Below, in pieces: positions 47,516-56,243 of a stretch of 64,000 nt of DNA. This DNA is from Erythrobacter sp. CCH5-A1 (GTDB taxonomy: Bacteria; Pseudomonadota; Alphaproteobacteria; Sphingomonadales; Sphingomonadaceae). The DNA is taken from contig NZ_LSKQ01000056.1 of the NCBI RefSeq assembly GCF_001557115.1, positions 5,684 to 69,683 of the forward strand, read 5' to 3'. Both the position numbers and the translations under genes were made by a program. The notes under the pieces are model-generated. The model was not told where the DNA came from, ran no database searches, and saw only the letters and a list, made by a program, of their open reading frames with translations. The number at the start of each line of letters is the position of its first letter. Positions within the stretch are counted from its first letter, which is position 1.

Positions 47516-48307
47516 TTAATAGGCAATCGCGGCGTAAAAATCCCGCGACAAACCGGCTGCAAGACGCGCCGAGTCGTTGAACGGTGGCTTAACCACACCC
47601 CGAAAGTGCCGTCTTACGAGTTCCTGCCAGTAAGATTCGGGCACGATCTGCGCCGTTTCGGCACATTTCAAAAAGTGCTTGGTGCCGGCTGCGACGTGGC
47701 GAATTTCGTCGTCAAGTATGCGCCGCAAGATTTTTGCGCCGTTCGCGTCCCCGCTCGCCGCAACGCGCTCGAGCGTCGCCGGGGTGACATCGAGCCCGCG
47801 CGCTTCGAGCACCATCGGCACCACGGCAAGCCGCGCGGCGACATCTGCGCGGGTGGCATGGGCGGCTTCCCACAGCCCCGCATGCGCCGGGAGCGCGCCA
47901 TAATGGCTGCCGAGCGATTCGAGCTTTCGGGCGAGCAACGCGAAGTGCATCGCCTCATCGGCGGCCACGCTCAGGAAATCGTCGACGAACGCGCGCCCCA
48001 TGGTCGCCCCGAATCGCCCCGCCATGTCGAGCGCGAGGTCGATCGCGACGAATTCGATATGGGCGAGCGAGTGCCACAGGGCGATCCGCGCCCGCTCGCT
48101 CCCGCCCTTGCCGCGCTTGGGCATGCGGTTCGGCGGCAGCAGCTCGGGCGCGTCGGGCCAGGCCGGCTGGTCGGGCATGGCGACATCGAAATCGAGCGCC
48201 AGATCGCCGCGCCGCCACGCACGCACCAGCGCGCGGGTGGCGAAGCACTTGGCCCGCGGCTCGGGCGTGAGCAGCGCGGCACGAATGGCGCGGGCGACTG
48301 TGGTCAC
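47516..48307 (-). CDS. DUF455 ferritin-like domain protein
   Basis: The 263-residue protein has a ferritin-like four-helix pattern with metal-ligand-like residues in AHIEFVAIDLALDM, VAADEAMHFALLARKLES and LDDEIRHVAAGTKHFLKC, spaced as in diiron proteins. DUF455 members resemble tRNA- or rubrerythrin-like oxidases, but the function is unknown. It starts 4 bp after bcp and is probably cotranscribed with glnE-bcp. Confidence 0.85.
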   Translation of the reverse strand: MTTVARAIRAALLTPEPRAKCFATRALVRAWRRGDLALDFDVAMPDQPAWPDAPELLPPNRMPKRGKGGSERARIALWHSLAHIEFVAIDLALDMAGRFGATMGRAFVDDFLSVAADEAMHFALLARKLESLGSHYGALPAHAGLWEAAHATRADVAARLAVVPMVLEARGLDVTPATLERVAASGDANGAKILRRILDDEIRHVAAGTKHFLKCAETAQIVPESYWQELVRRHFRGVVKPPFNDSARLAAGLSRDFYAAIAY

Positions 48308-48311
48308 GGAG

Positions 48312-48785
48312 TTAGAGGGCCTTGGCCGCCGCCAGCACTTCCTCGGCGTGGCCGGCGACCTTCACCTTGTCCCAGATGCGCGCGATCTTGCCGTCGGCGC
48401 CGACGAGGTAGGTCGCGCGGACCATGCCCATATAGGTCTTGCCGTACATCTGCTTTTCCGCCCACACGCCGAGCGCGTCGCTGAGGCCGCCCTCCTCGGC
48501 ATCGGTCGCCAGCGGGGCGGTGAGGCCGTGCTTGGCGATGAACTTGGCGTGCTTCTTGGCCGGGTCCTTGGAAACGCCGAGCAGCTTGGTGCCCGCCGCC
48601 TCGAACTGGTCCTTGAGCGCCGAGAAATCCTTGTTCTCGGTGGTGCAGCCCGGGGTGTCGTCCTTGGGGTAGAAGAAGATCACCAGCTTGGAACCGGCGA
48701 AGTCGGAAGGCTTCACGCTCCCGCCCTCGGGGGTTTCCATCGCGATATCGGGGATGGCGTCGCCGACGCCGGGGAAGGTGGTCAT
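48312..48785 (-). CDS. bcp: Thioredoxin-dependent peroxiredoxin, BCP/PrxQ type
   Basis: The 157-residue peroxiredoxin has the peroxidatic Cys47 in YPKDDTPGCTTENKDF. The common PrxQ resolving Cys five residues later is absent here (Asn51-Lys-Asp-Phe). There is no other Cys in the domain core, so it may act as a 1-Cys enzyme. GVSKDPAKKHAKFIAKHGL and RATYLVGADGKI are family typical. It starts inside the glnE stop (ATGA) and ends 4 bp before the DUF455 gene. Confidence 0.92.
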   Translation of the reverse strand: MTTFPGVGDAIPDIAMETPEGGSVKPSDFAGSKLVIFFYPKDDTPGCTTENKDFSALKDQFEAAGTKLLGVSKDPAKKHAKFIAKHGLTAPLATDAEEGGLSDALGVWAEKQMYGKTYMGMVRATYLVGADGKIARIWDKVKVAGHAEEVLAAAKAL

Positions 48786-51541
48786 GACGGGGTCTCCTGT
48801 TCGTCTGCGAGAATGTCTGTCCCGAGGATTTGTTTCCAGATGGCGGCGACCCCGAGGCGCGCGGTGGCGAAAGCCTCCTCGAGCGCCTGATACGAATCGA
48901 ACCCGCAGGCCCGGGCCAGCGCCCGCGCGCCGCTCGGCGGGGGTTCGCGGCCATCGGGGGCGAGCAGGCGGCCAGCGACCAGCATGCGGCTCATCAGCGC
49001 GTGGGGCTCCGACAGGTCGGCAGGGATGAGCCCGGCCGCCGCAAGGCCCCCCAGCGCGATTTCGAGGTCCGGAGAGAGCGCCTCGCCTGCGGCTTCGGCG
49101 AGGGGGCGGCCGTCCGCCGTCTCGCCCCTCAGCTGGAGGTAGTGGACCAGAAACTCGATATCGACGAGGCCGCCACGCGCGAGCTTGGCATCGACCGGGC
49201 CGCCGGGCTGCTTGTGCTTCGCCATCTCGGCACGCATCGCCAGCACCGCCTCGCGCAGCGCGTCGCGATCACGCCGCGCGTGGAGCACTTCGGCGAGCAC
49301 CGACTCAAGCTGCGCCCGCGCCTCTGCCGAGCCGAACAGCACCCGCGCGCGGGCGAGCGCCATGTGCTCCCAGGTCCACGCCGCCTCGCGCTGGTATTTG
49401 CCGAAAGCCTCGCAGCTCACCGCCATCGGCCCCTGGTTGCCCTGCGGCCTCAGCCGCGTGTCGACCTCGTAGAGCGCGCCTTGTGCCGTCGGCACCGACA
49501 GCGCGGCGCTGATCCGGCTGGCGAGGCGGTTGTAGTAGATCGTCGCGCCCAGCGGCCGCTCGCCGTCCGACTGTGCGGCGAAATCGCCGGTGAAGAGATA
49601 GACGATGTCGAGGTCGCTGGCATGGGTCAGCGCGCCCCCGCCCAGCCGCCCGAGCCCGAGAATCAGCAGCTCGCTTCCCGGGATGCGCCCGTGCTTGGCG
49701 GCGAACTCCGCCACCGTCGCCTGCGCCGCCAGCTGCATCGCCGCCTCGGCGGTGCGCGACAGGGCGCGGGCGATGGCGAGGGGATCGGCCAGCCCCTCGA
49801 TCAGCTGGATGCCGAGCGCGAAGCGGATCTCGCCGGTGACGATGCGGATCGCGTCGAGCAGCGCCTCGTAATCGTCACGGATCGCGGCGCCCTGCATCCG
49901 CGCCATGATCGCGGGCACCGCGCCGGGCAGATCGAGCGCGTCGCGATCGATCAGCGTGTCGAGCAGCTCGGGCTTGCGCGCCAGCTCGTCCGACAGCGCC
50001 GGAGCGAGGGTGAGGGCGGCCACCAGCCGTTCGATCAGGTCGGGCCGCGCGGCGAGCAGGCGGAAGGTGGTGATCGCCGACGGCACGCTCTCGATGATCC
50101 GCTCCCAGCGGGTGATCGCGCGCATCGGATCGTCGCTCTGCGCCATCGCGGCGAGCAGCGCCGGCGCGAGCCGGTCCCACGCCTCGACCGCCTGCGGGGA
50201 GCGAATCGCGGCGTGGCGCCCGTCGCGCCAGCTCTCGATCCGCTCGGCGAGCACCTCGGGTTCGGGGAAATCCCACGCGGCGAGGCTGGTGGCGAGCGCG
50301 CTCGCCGGCATGGCGACCGCGACAGGGGCAATCTCCCGACGGCCGATCAGTTCCTCGTAAATGCGCGCGGTGCGCCCCGTCAGTTCGGTCAGCTCCGCGA
50401 CCAGCGCCGCGCCGTCCTTAAGGCCATCGAGCCGCGCGACATTGTCGAGCGCCTCGCCTTCGGGGAGCGCATGGGTCTGGCGGTCGTTCACCATCTGCAA
50501 GCGGTGCTCGATGGCGCGCAGCCGGTCATAGGCCGCGCCCAGAGTGGCGGCATTGTCCTGCGTGATCCAGCCCGCCGCGGCCAGCGCGTCGAGCCCAGCG
50601 CGGGTGCCGCGCACGCGCAAGGAGGTGTCCCGCCCGCCGTGGATCAGCTGATGGGTCTGGGCGTAGAACTCGATCTCGCGGATGCCGCCGCGCCCGCGCT
50701 TGATGTCGAAGCCGGGGCCGGGCGCGGGCGGGCCCTTACCGCTGTCACGGATGCGGTGGGTAAGCGCGCTGATCTCCTCGATCGCGCCGAAATCGAGCTG
50801 GCCGCGCCAGACGAAGGGGCGGATCGCGGCGAGAAAGGCCTCGCCCGCCGGGATGTCGCCCGCCGCCGCGCGCGCGCGGGTGAAGGCGGCGCGCTCCCAC
50901 GCCAGCGCCTGCCCCTGGTAATGGGTCAGCGCCGCGCCGACGGGCACGCAGAGCGGGCTGACCTCGCTCGCGGGCCTGAGGCGCAGGTCGACACGCAGGG
51001 CGTAGCCATCAGCAGTATTTGCCGCGAGCAGCGCCACCACACGGCGCGCATAGCGCTGCGCCGCCTCGCCGGGATCGTCCGAGGGGCGGCGCGGGAGGCG
51101 CTCGCGGTCGAACAGCAGGATCGGGTCGATGTCCGAGGAGTAGTTGAGCTCGCCCGCCCCCTGCTTGCCCAGAGCGAGGGCGATGAAGCCCTCGGCGCTG
51201 GCCTGATCGGTGCGCTCGGCGATCGCGGTGCGGATCGCGCGGTCCAATGCGCGGTCGGCGAAGGCGGTGAGCTCGCCCACGACCTGCGCGAGCGGAAACG
51301 CCCCCGCCAGATCGCCCACCGCCAGCGCGGCGGCCAGCGCGAGTCGCTCGCGGCGCAGAGCAACTTCGGTATCGGCAACCTCTCCTTGCGCGCGTGCCCA
51401 TGCCAGCGCCGCCGACCCCTCGCCCGCAGCGAGCAGCGCGGCAAGCTCGGGCTGGCGATCGAGCGCGCGCGCGAGGAAGGGCGCGTGGGTGCGGGCGCGG
51501 TGCAGCGCGCTCGCCCAATCGGGGGCCGGGTTCTCTCCCAT
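48782..51541 (-). CDS. glnE: Bifunctional glutamine synthetase adenylyltransferase/deadenylase
   Basis: The 919-residue protein controls glutamine synthetase by reversible adenylylation in response to PII. Two nucleotidyltransferase halves are visible: the N-terminal deadenylase with LNYSSDIDPILLFDRE and the C-terminal transferase with ELLILGLGRLGGGALTHASD followed by LDIVYLF. Both contain the catalytic G(S/G)-x-D-x-D pattern, so both activities appear intact. The length is close to the E. coli enzyme. The bcp start overlaps its stop. Confidence 0.95.
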   Translation of the reverse strand: MGENPAPDWASALHRARTHAPFLARALDRQPELAALLAAGEGSAALAWARAQGEVADTEVALRRERLALAAALAVGDLAGAFPLAQVVGELTAFADRALDRAIRTAIAERTDQASAEGFIALALGKQGAGELNYSSDIDPILLFDRERLPRRPSDDPGEAAQRYARRVVALLAANTADGYALRVDLRLRPASEVSPLCVPVGAALTHYQGQALAWERAAFTRARAAAGDIPAGEAFLAAIRPFVWRGQLDFGAIEEISALTHRIRDSGKGPPAPGPGFDIKRGRGGIREIEFYAQTHQLIHGGRDTSLRVRGTRAGLDALAAAGWITQDNAATLGAAYDRLRAIEHRLQMVNDRQTHALPEGEALDNVARLDGLKDGAALVAELTELTGRTARIYEELIGRREIAPVAVAMPASALATSLAAWDFPEPEVLAERIESWRDGRHAAIRSPQAVEAWDRLAPALLAAMAQSDDPMRAITRWERIIESVPSAITTFRLLAARPDLIERLVAALTLAPALSDELARKPELLDTLIDRDALDLPGAVPAIMARMQGAAIRDDYEALLDAIRIVTGEIRFALGIQLIEGLADPLAIARALSRTAEAAMQLAAQATVAEFAAKHGRIPGSELLILGLGRLGGGALTHASDLDIVYLFTGDFAAQSDGERPLGATIYYNRLASRISAALSVPTAQGALYEVDTRLRPQGNQGPMAVSCEAFGKYQREAAWTWEHMALARARVLFGSAEARAQLESVLAEVLHARRDRDALREAVLAMRAEMAKHKQPGGPVDAKLARGGLVDIEFLVHYLQLRGETADGRPLAEAAGEALSPDLEIALGGLAAAGLIPADLSEPHALMSRMLVAGRLLAPDGREPPPSGARALARACGFDSYQALEEAFATARLGVAAIWKQILGTDILADEQETPS

Positions 51542-51589
51542 TACCCGCCCCTCTGGCCCTGCAATCCGTTGCCCGCAAGAGAGGAGTCT

Positions 51590-51653
51590 TTGTTGCCCTA
51601 CCGCTGCGCTACTTGAGGTAGTCCTTGTCGCCCTATCGCTCCGCTACTTGAGG
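51590..51653. repeat. Tandem 29-bp direct repeat (two copies)
   Basis: Copy 1 at 51590-51618 and copy 2 at 51625-51653 match at 26 of 29 positions and share the end CTACTTGAGG, with a period of 35 bp. They lie in the 176-bp divergent gap between glnE and the M28 peptidase, where they could be paired regulator sites. Confidence 0.75.
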
Positions 51654-51717
51654 GCGGGCTGCTTGCGCGCACCGCGATGCTCTGCAAAGGAAAGCGCGAC
51701 TTACGGGAGAGCCTGCC

Positions 51718-53421
51718 ATGATCGTCCGCCCCGCCGCCCTCGCCGCGCTTGCCGCAGGAGCGCTCGCGCTCGCCGCCTGCGAGGGCATGCCCGCCCCCGG
51801 TGGTGCGAGCGCGGCGCTCGACATCCCCGAGGTCGAGCCCGGCCAGATCGCGGAAGGCACGATGAAGGACGTCACCCGCACCCTCGCCAGCGACGCCTTC
51901 GAGGGCCGCGCTCCCGGCTCGGCGGGCGAGGAAAAGACCATCGCCTTCCTCACCGAACGCTTCAAGGCGGCCGGATTGCAGCCGGGCAACAAGGGCTCGT
52001 GGGTGCAGGACGTCCCGCTGGTCGAGATCACCGGCAAGGACTTCGCGCCCCTCAGCATCACCGGCAAGGGTGCGCCGCTGAGCTTCCAATATGGCAAGGA
52101 CTGGGTTGGCGCGACCTATCGCGAGGAGGCCGAAACCGTCCTCAAGGACAGCGAGCTGGTGTTCGTCGGCTACGGGATCAACGCGCCCGAGAAGGGCTGG
52201 AACGACTACGCGGGCCTCGACGTGAAGGGCAAGACGGTGGTGATCCTCGTCAATGACCCGGACTGGCAGACGCCGGGCCTCGAAGGGCCATTCAACGGCA
52301 AGGCGATGACCTATTACGGGCGCTGGACCTACAAGTATGAAGAGGCCGCGCGGCAGGGTGCAGCGGGCGCGCTGATCGTCCACCAGACCGCGCCTGCCGC
52401 CTATGGCTGGAACGTGGTCGAGAGCTCGTGGAGCGGCCCGCAGGCCTATGCCCAGCGCGGGGCCGACGCGGGGCCGCTCACCCAGATGAACGGCTGGGTG
52501 AGCGAGGATGCGGCGCGGCGGGTGCTGAAGGCGGCAGGGCAGGATCTGGATGCGCTGACCAAGGCGGCGCAGGCCAAGGGGTTCAAGCCCGTGCCGCTCG
52601 GGATGAAGCTCTCGACCAGCTTCAGGAACGACGTGCGCAGCTTCCTGTCGCATAATGTGATCGGGATCCTGCCGGGAACCGAGGCGCCGGAGGAATATGT
52701 CCTCCACACCGCGCATTGGGATCACCTCGGGCGCTGCACGCCGGCGCCCGACGGGGACGACATCTGCAACGGCGCGGTCGACAACGCCACCGGCACCGCG
52801 GCGCTGGTCGCGCTCGCCGAGGCCCACGCCAAGGCCGGCGCGCCGCGCCGCAGCCTGGTGTTCCTGGCGGTGACGGCGGAGGAATCGGGGCTGCTGGGTG
52901 CGACCTATTATGCCCAGAACCCGGTCTTCCCGCTCGCGCAGACGGTCGGGGGCGTGAACATGGACGCGCTGTCGGTCGCGGGCCCGGCGAAGGACGTGAC
53001 CGTGATCGGCGGCGGCAAGTCGCAGCTCGATGCCTTCCTGGAGACCGCCCTGAAGGCCGCCGGGCGCGTCGCAACCCCCGATGCCAAGCCGGAAGCGGGC
53101 TATTACTACCGCTCGGACCACTTCGCCTTCGCCAAGCTGGGCGTGCCGATGATCTATGTCGAAGGCGGCGAGGATCTGGTGAAGGGCGGGCGCGCGGCGG
53201 GCGCGGCGGCGGCGGCGGACTATACCGAAAAGCGCTATCACGGCCCCAAGGACGAGTTCGACGCAAGCTGGGACTGGTCGGGCGTGATGACTGATCTCCA
53301 GCTCTACTACCGCCTCGGCCGGATGATGGCGATGAGCACCAGCTGGCCCAACTGGAACGACGGCGACGAATTCCGCGGCATCCGGGACGAAAGCTGCAAT
53401 GCCGGCGAGAAAGGCTGCTGA
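51718..53421 (+). CDS. M28-family metallopeptidase, predicted lipoprotein
   Basis: The 567-residue protein has a lipobox (LALAAC, Cys21), a PA-type insert domain (about 150-280) and an M28 Zn-peptidase domain. Metal ligands are in LHTAHWDHLG, NGAVDNATGTAAL, TAEESGLLGATYY (catalytic Glu pair), VNMDAL and YRSDHFAFAK. It would act on peptides in the periplasm, tethered to a membrane. The agmatine deiminase gene follows 7 bp later. Confidence 0.92.
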   Translation: MIVRPAALAALAAGALALAACEGMPAPGGASAALDIPEVEPGQIAEGTMKDVTRTLASDAFEGRAPGSAGEEKTIAFLTERFKAAGLQPGNKGSWVQDVPLVEITGKDFAPLSITGKGAPLSFQYGKDWVGATYREEAETVLKDSELVFVGYGINAPEKGWNDYAGLDVKGKTVVILVNDPDWQTPGLEGPFNGKAMTYYGRWTYKYEEAARQGAAGALIVHQTAPAAYGWNVVESSWSGPQAYAQRGADAGPLTQMNGWVSEDAARRVLKAAGQDLDALTKAAQAKGFKPVPLGMKLSTSFRNDVRSFLSHNVIGILPGTEAPEEYVLHTAHWDHLGRCTPAPDGDDICNGAVDNATGTAALVALAEAHAKAGAPRRSLVFLAVTAEESGLLGATYYAQNPVFPLAQTVGGVNMDALSVAGPAKDVTVIGGGKSQLDAFLETALKAAGRVATPDAKPEAGYYYRSDHFAFAKLGVPMIYVEGGEDLVKGGRAAGAAAAADYTEKRYHGPKDEFDASWDWSGVMTDLQLYYRLGRMMAMSTSWPNWNDGDEFRGIRDESCNAGEKGC

Positions 53422-53428
53422 CCGCCTC

Positions 53429-54403
53429 ATGACCGTTTTGATGCCCCCCGAATGGGCCCCGCAGGACTGGTTGTGGATCGGCTTTCCGCATCTCGCCGAG
53501 GAGTGGCCCGGCTGGCTCGAACCCGCACAGAAGCAGATGGCGGATTTCGCCTCGGCCGTGTCGGAAAGCGGGCAAGCGGTGCGGCTGTTGGTGCGCGACG
53601 AGGCCAACGAGGCCCGGGCGCGGTCGCTGGTCAGCAGTAAAGTGACCCTCGAACGCCGCGTCTATGGCGACGTGTGGCTGCGCGACACCGGCCCGCTGGT
53701 GGTGAAGGACGGGCCGACGCGGATCGCGCGGCGCTTCGGCTTCAACGGCTGGGGCGGCAAGTACCTGATGCCCGGCGACATGGAGATCGGCGCGGAGCTG
53801 GCGCGCGATGCTGGCCTCGCGGTCACCCATACCCCGATGATCCTCGAAGGCGGCGCGGTCGATGGCGACGGGACCGGGCTGGTGGCGACCACCGAGCAGT
53901 GCCTCCTGAACCCCAACCGCAACCCGCAGATGGGCCGCGAGGCAATCGAGGCGCAGCTCGCCGAACATCTCGGCTTCACCCGCGTGCTGTGGCTCGGCGA
54001 GGGCCTGATCAACGACCACACCGACGGGCACGTGGACAACCTCGCGCGCTTCGTCGCCCCCAATCGCCTCGTGGTGCCCGAGCCGACCGGCACCGATGAT
54101 CCCAACGCCGCGATCTACGCCGATGCCGCCGCACGCGCGGAGGCTTTCGGGGTCGAGGTGGTGCGTATCCCCTCTCCGGGACGGATCGAACGCGAGGGAC
54201 GGGTCGAACCGGCGAGCTACGTCAATTTCGCGATCACCTCGCACCTCGTGGTGGTGCCGACCTTCGGCTCGCCCCACGACGAAGACGGGGTCGCCGCGAT
54301 TGCCGCGCTGTTCCCCGACCGGGACACGATCGGCCTGCCGGGCGATGCGGTGCTGGCAGGCGGCGGCGGCTTCCACTGCGCCAGCCAGCAGATGCCTGCC
54401 TGA
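53429..54403 (+). CDS. aguA: Agmatine deiminase
   Basis: The 324-residue guanidino-group-modifying enzyme has the catalytic motifs VWLRDTGPLVV (Asp), NDHTDGHVDNLARFV (His and Asp) and the C-terminal nucleophile in GGGFHCASQQMP. Agmatine deiminase converts agmatine to N-carbamoylputrescine in polyamine synthesis. The later enzyme (aguB) is not in this window. The start MTVLMPPEWAPQD at 53429 is used; the ORF starts ten codons earlier inside the M28 3' end, and ATG 53441 is another option. Confidence 0.92.
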   Translation: MTVLMPPEWAPQDWLWIGFPHLAEEWPGWLEPAQKQMADFASAVSESGQAVRLLVRDEANEARARSLVSSKVTLERRVYGDVWLRDTGPLVVKDGPTRIARRFGFNGWGGKYLMPGDMEIGAELARDAGLAVTHTPMILEGGAVDGDGTGLVATTEQCLLNPNRNPQMGREAIEAQLAEHLGFTRVLWLGEGLINDHTDGHVDNLARFVAPNRLVVPEPTGTDDPNAAIYADAAARAEAFGVEVVRIPSPGRIEREGRVEPASYVNFAITSHLVVVPTFGSPHDEDGVAAIAALFPDRDTIGLPGDAVLAGGGGFHCASQQMPA

Positions 54404-54414
54404 AGGGGTGCGAG

Positions 54415-54429
54415 TTAACGATTCGTTAG
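54415..54429 (+). promoter_or_regulatory. CtrA-like box before a small ORF
   Basis: TTAA-N7-TTAG matches the CtrA consensus TTAA-N7-TTAA in seven of eight positions and lies 25 bp before the ATG of the 42-residue ORF. Confidence 0.4.
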
Positions 54430-54453
54430 GGATTTTGACCGAGAGTGCGGAGC

Positions 54454-54582
54454 ATGAACCGCGCTCTGGCACTTCCGCTCGCCGCCGCCGCCCGCCTCGA
54501 AGGGGTGGAATTCGCGCGCCAGCTGATCGTGCTCGGCTGCGCCCTGTCGCTGATCCTCGCCGGACGCGCGCTGCCCTTCTGA
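54454..54582 (+). CDS. Putative 42-residue single-pass membrane protein
   Basis: A short ORF (MNRALALPLAAAARLEGVEF, then a hydrophobic helix RQLIVLGCALSLILAGRALPF, then stop) lies in the gap between aguA and the DUF1223 gene. It has an alphaproteobacterial start pattern with GAGAG about 8 nt upstream. Codon use is GC-rich and regular. It is too short for strong coding evidence; the CtrA-like box upstream is suggestive. Confidence 0.45.
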   Translation: MNRALALPLAAAARLEGVEFARQLIVLGCALSLILAGRALPF

Positions 54583-54661
54583 GCCCTTTTGCAGCGGCCG
54601 CGTAACCGGACGCCGGTAGAACGCGAAAGCATCCCCGACACTCTTGTGCGAGGATGAACCC

Positions 54662-55438
54662 ATGACCTTCAGCCGTCCCCTGTTTCTCACGCTCGGCGTC
54701 GTTGCCGTGCTCGGTGCCGCCAGCCTCGGCCTGTCGCAGGGCTCGCCCGCGGCCGCGCCCAAGTCCGGCCCCGGCCCCGCGGTCGCCGTTTCGGGCGAGC
54801 CTGTGCTGCTCGAGCTCTTCACCAGCCAGGGCTGCTCGTCCTGCCCGCCCGCCGATGCGCTGGCCGAGAAGCTGTCGGCCAACCCCGATCTCGTCGTCAT
54901 CTCGCGCAACGTGACCTATTGGGACCGTCTGGGCTGGAAGGACACGCTGGGCAAGGAGAGCAACACCGCGCTCCAGCAGGATTACGCGCGCCGGGGCCTT
55001 GCTGGCCGCAACGGGGTCTATACCCCGCAGCTGGTGGTGAACGGGAGCTATGGCCTCGTCGGCTCGCACGGTTCCGAAGTCGCGCCGAGCGTCAAGCAAT
55101 ATGGCGGCAAGAGCGATGCCGCGATCCGGGTCACCCCGGGCGCGGGCGGCGGTTATGCCGTGGCGCTTTCGGGGACAGGGGCTGGGAAGGCCGAACTCGT
55201 GCTGGTCGCGGTCACCCGCAAGGTCGAGGTCGGGATCGGCAGCGGCGAGAATGGCGGACGCACGGTCACCTATCCCAATGTGCTGCGTTCGGAACGCAAG
55301 GTCACCGACTGGGCGGGCGGCACGGCGAGCGTGACGCTGGCCGGCAGCCAGCTCAAGGTGCCGGGCGCGGACCGCTATGCGCTGGTGCTGCGCCAGCCGG
55401 GCGGCGGCAAGGTGCTCGCGGCGCGCTGGGTGGCCTAG
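54662..55438 (+). CDS. DUF1223 thioredoxin-like secreted protein
   Basis: The 258-residue protein has an N-terminal signal/anchor (about residues 5-27) and a thioredoxin-like region with the redox motif ELFTSQGCSSCPPADALAEK (Cys-Ser-Ser-Cys). VISRNVTYWDRLGWKDTLG and YTPQLVVNGSYGLVGS follow, the DUF1223 pattern. It is probably exported and redox active; substrate unknown. The start at 54662 is used because AGGA lies 8 nt upstream. Confidence 0.85.
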   Translation: MTFSRPLFLTLGVVAVLGAASLGLSQGSPAAAPKSGPGPAVAVSGEPVLLELFTSQGCSSCPPADALAEKLSANPDLVVISRNVTYWDRLGWKDTLGKESNTALQQDYARRGLAGRNGVYTPQLVVNGSYGLVGSHGSEVAPSVKQYGGKSDAAIRVTPGAGGGYAVALSGTGAGKAELVLVAVTRKVEVGIGSGENGGRTVTYPNVLRSERKVTDWAGGTASVTLAGSQLKVPGADRYALVLRQPGGGKVLAARWVA

Positions 55439-55440
55439 GA

Positions 55441-55487
55441 GCATCGCGCGAAAAAGTGGGAACCGGTTTCTCGCTCAAAGCGGTGCG
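55441..55487. repeat. Dispersed alphaproteobacterial intergenic repeat (AAAAGTGGGAACCGG type)
   Basis: The segment contains AAAAAGTGGGAACCGGTTT flanked by imperfect GCATCGC/GCGGTGC arms, matching a short palindromic repeat family widespread in alphaproteobacterial intergenic DNA. It fills the 57-bp convergent gap between the DUF1223 and TauE genes. Identification is from memory of the repeat. Confidence 0.7.
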
Positions 55488-55495
55488 ACCGAAAA

Positions 55496-56239
55496 CTACA
55501 TCAGTCTGATGACGGCAGCGAGCGCGGCCCCGCCCAGAACGAGGCCGACGCTCGCCCGCCATACGGAATCGCCGATCCTCCCCGAAACCCGCGCTCCCAG
55601 CCGGTTGCCGAGGATGATCACCGGCAGGATCAGCACGGCGAAGAGCAGTAGCTCCAGCCGTAGGATGCCGAGCCACGTCGCGGTGACGAGGCCGGCGGTC
55701 GCGGCGATGGTGAAGATCAGCTGCTTCGAGGCCTTGGCGGTCACCCGCGGCAGATCGCGTCCGGCGTAATAGGGCACCACCGGCGGCCCGGGCATGCCCG
55801 CATAGCCCGTCATCAGCCCGCTCAGCACGCCGACGAAGCCTGTCACCCCGCGCCCCGGAGCTGCTTCGCCGCGCCGGGGGAGCAGGATCGCGACAAAGGC
55901 GCTGAGCGCGATCAGCGCGATGACGAGCCGCGCCACGTCCTTGCCCGTCAGCGACAGGGCATAGAGCCCGAGCGGCGTCGTCACCACCACCAGCGCCCCG
56001 ATCACCCAGGCGCTCTTCTCGGCATCGCGTACGAGGTTGCGGATCTCGGTCGCGCCGATCATCAGCGACAGCGCATTGGTCAGCACCACCGCCTCGACCG
56101 GAGGCAGCGCGAGCGCCAGCACCGGCACCAGCAAGATCGCCATGCCGAACCCCGTCAGCCCGCGCACGAAAGCCGAGCCGAAAGCCGCCGCCAGCGCCAC
56201 TCCGACTTGCAGTGCGGTGAAGCCCCCGATCAGCTCCAC
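55496..56239 (-). CDS. TauE/SafE family sulfite/anion exporter
   Basis: The 247-residue membrane protein has about eight hydrophobic helices, with GFGMAILLVPVLALALPPVEA in the first repeat and GGxTGYAGMPGPPVVPYYAG-like GYAGMPGPPVVPYYAGRD in the second, the duplicated TauE signature. It is predicted to export sulfite or organosulfur anions, but the substrate is not clear. It starts 4 bp after the DUF305 gene stop. Confidence 0.88.
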   Translation of the reverse strand: MELIGGFTALQVGVALAAAFGSAFVRGLTGFGMAILLVPVLALALPPVEAVVLTNALSLMIGATEIRNLVRDAEKSAWVIGALVVVTTPLGLYALSLTGKDVARLVIALIALSAFVAILLPRRGEAAPGRGVTGFVGVLSGLMTGYAGMPGPPVVPYYAGRDLPRVTAKASKQLIFTIAATAGLVTATWLGILRLELLLFAVLILPVIILGNRLGARVSGRIGDSVWRASVGLVLGGAALAAVIRLM

Positions 56240-56243
56240 CTGG

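Noticed and set aside
47577..47591. TGAA-N7-TTAA, another CtrA-like match
   Set aside because: It lies inside the coding region of the DUF455 gene near its 3' end, away from any promoter; chance occurrence is likely.
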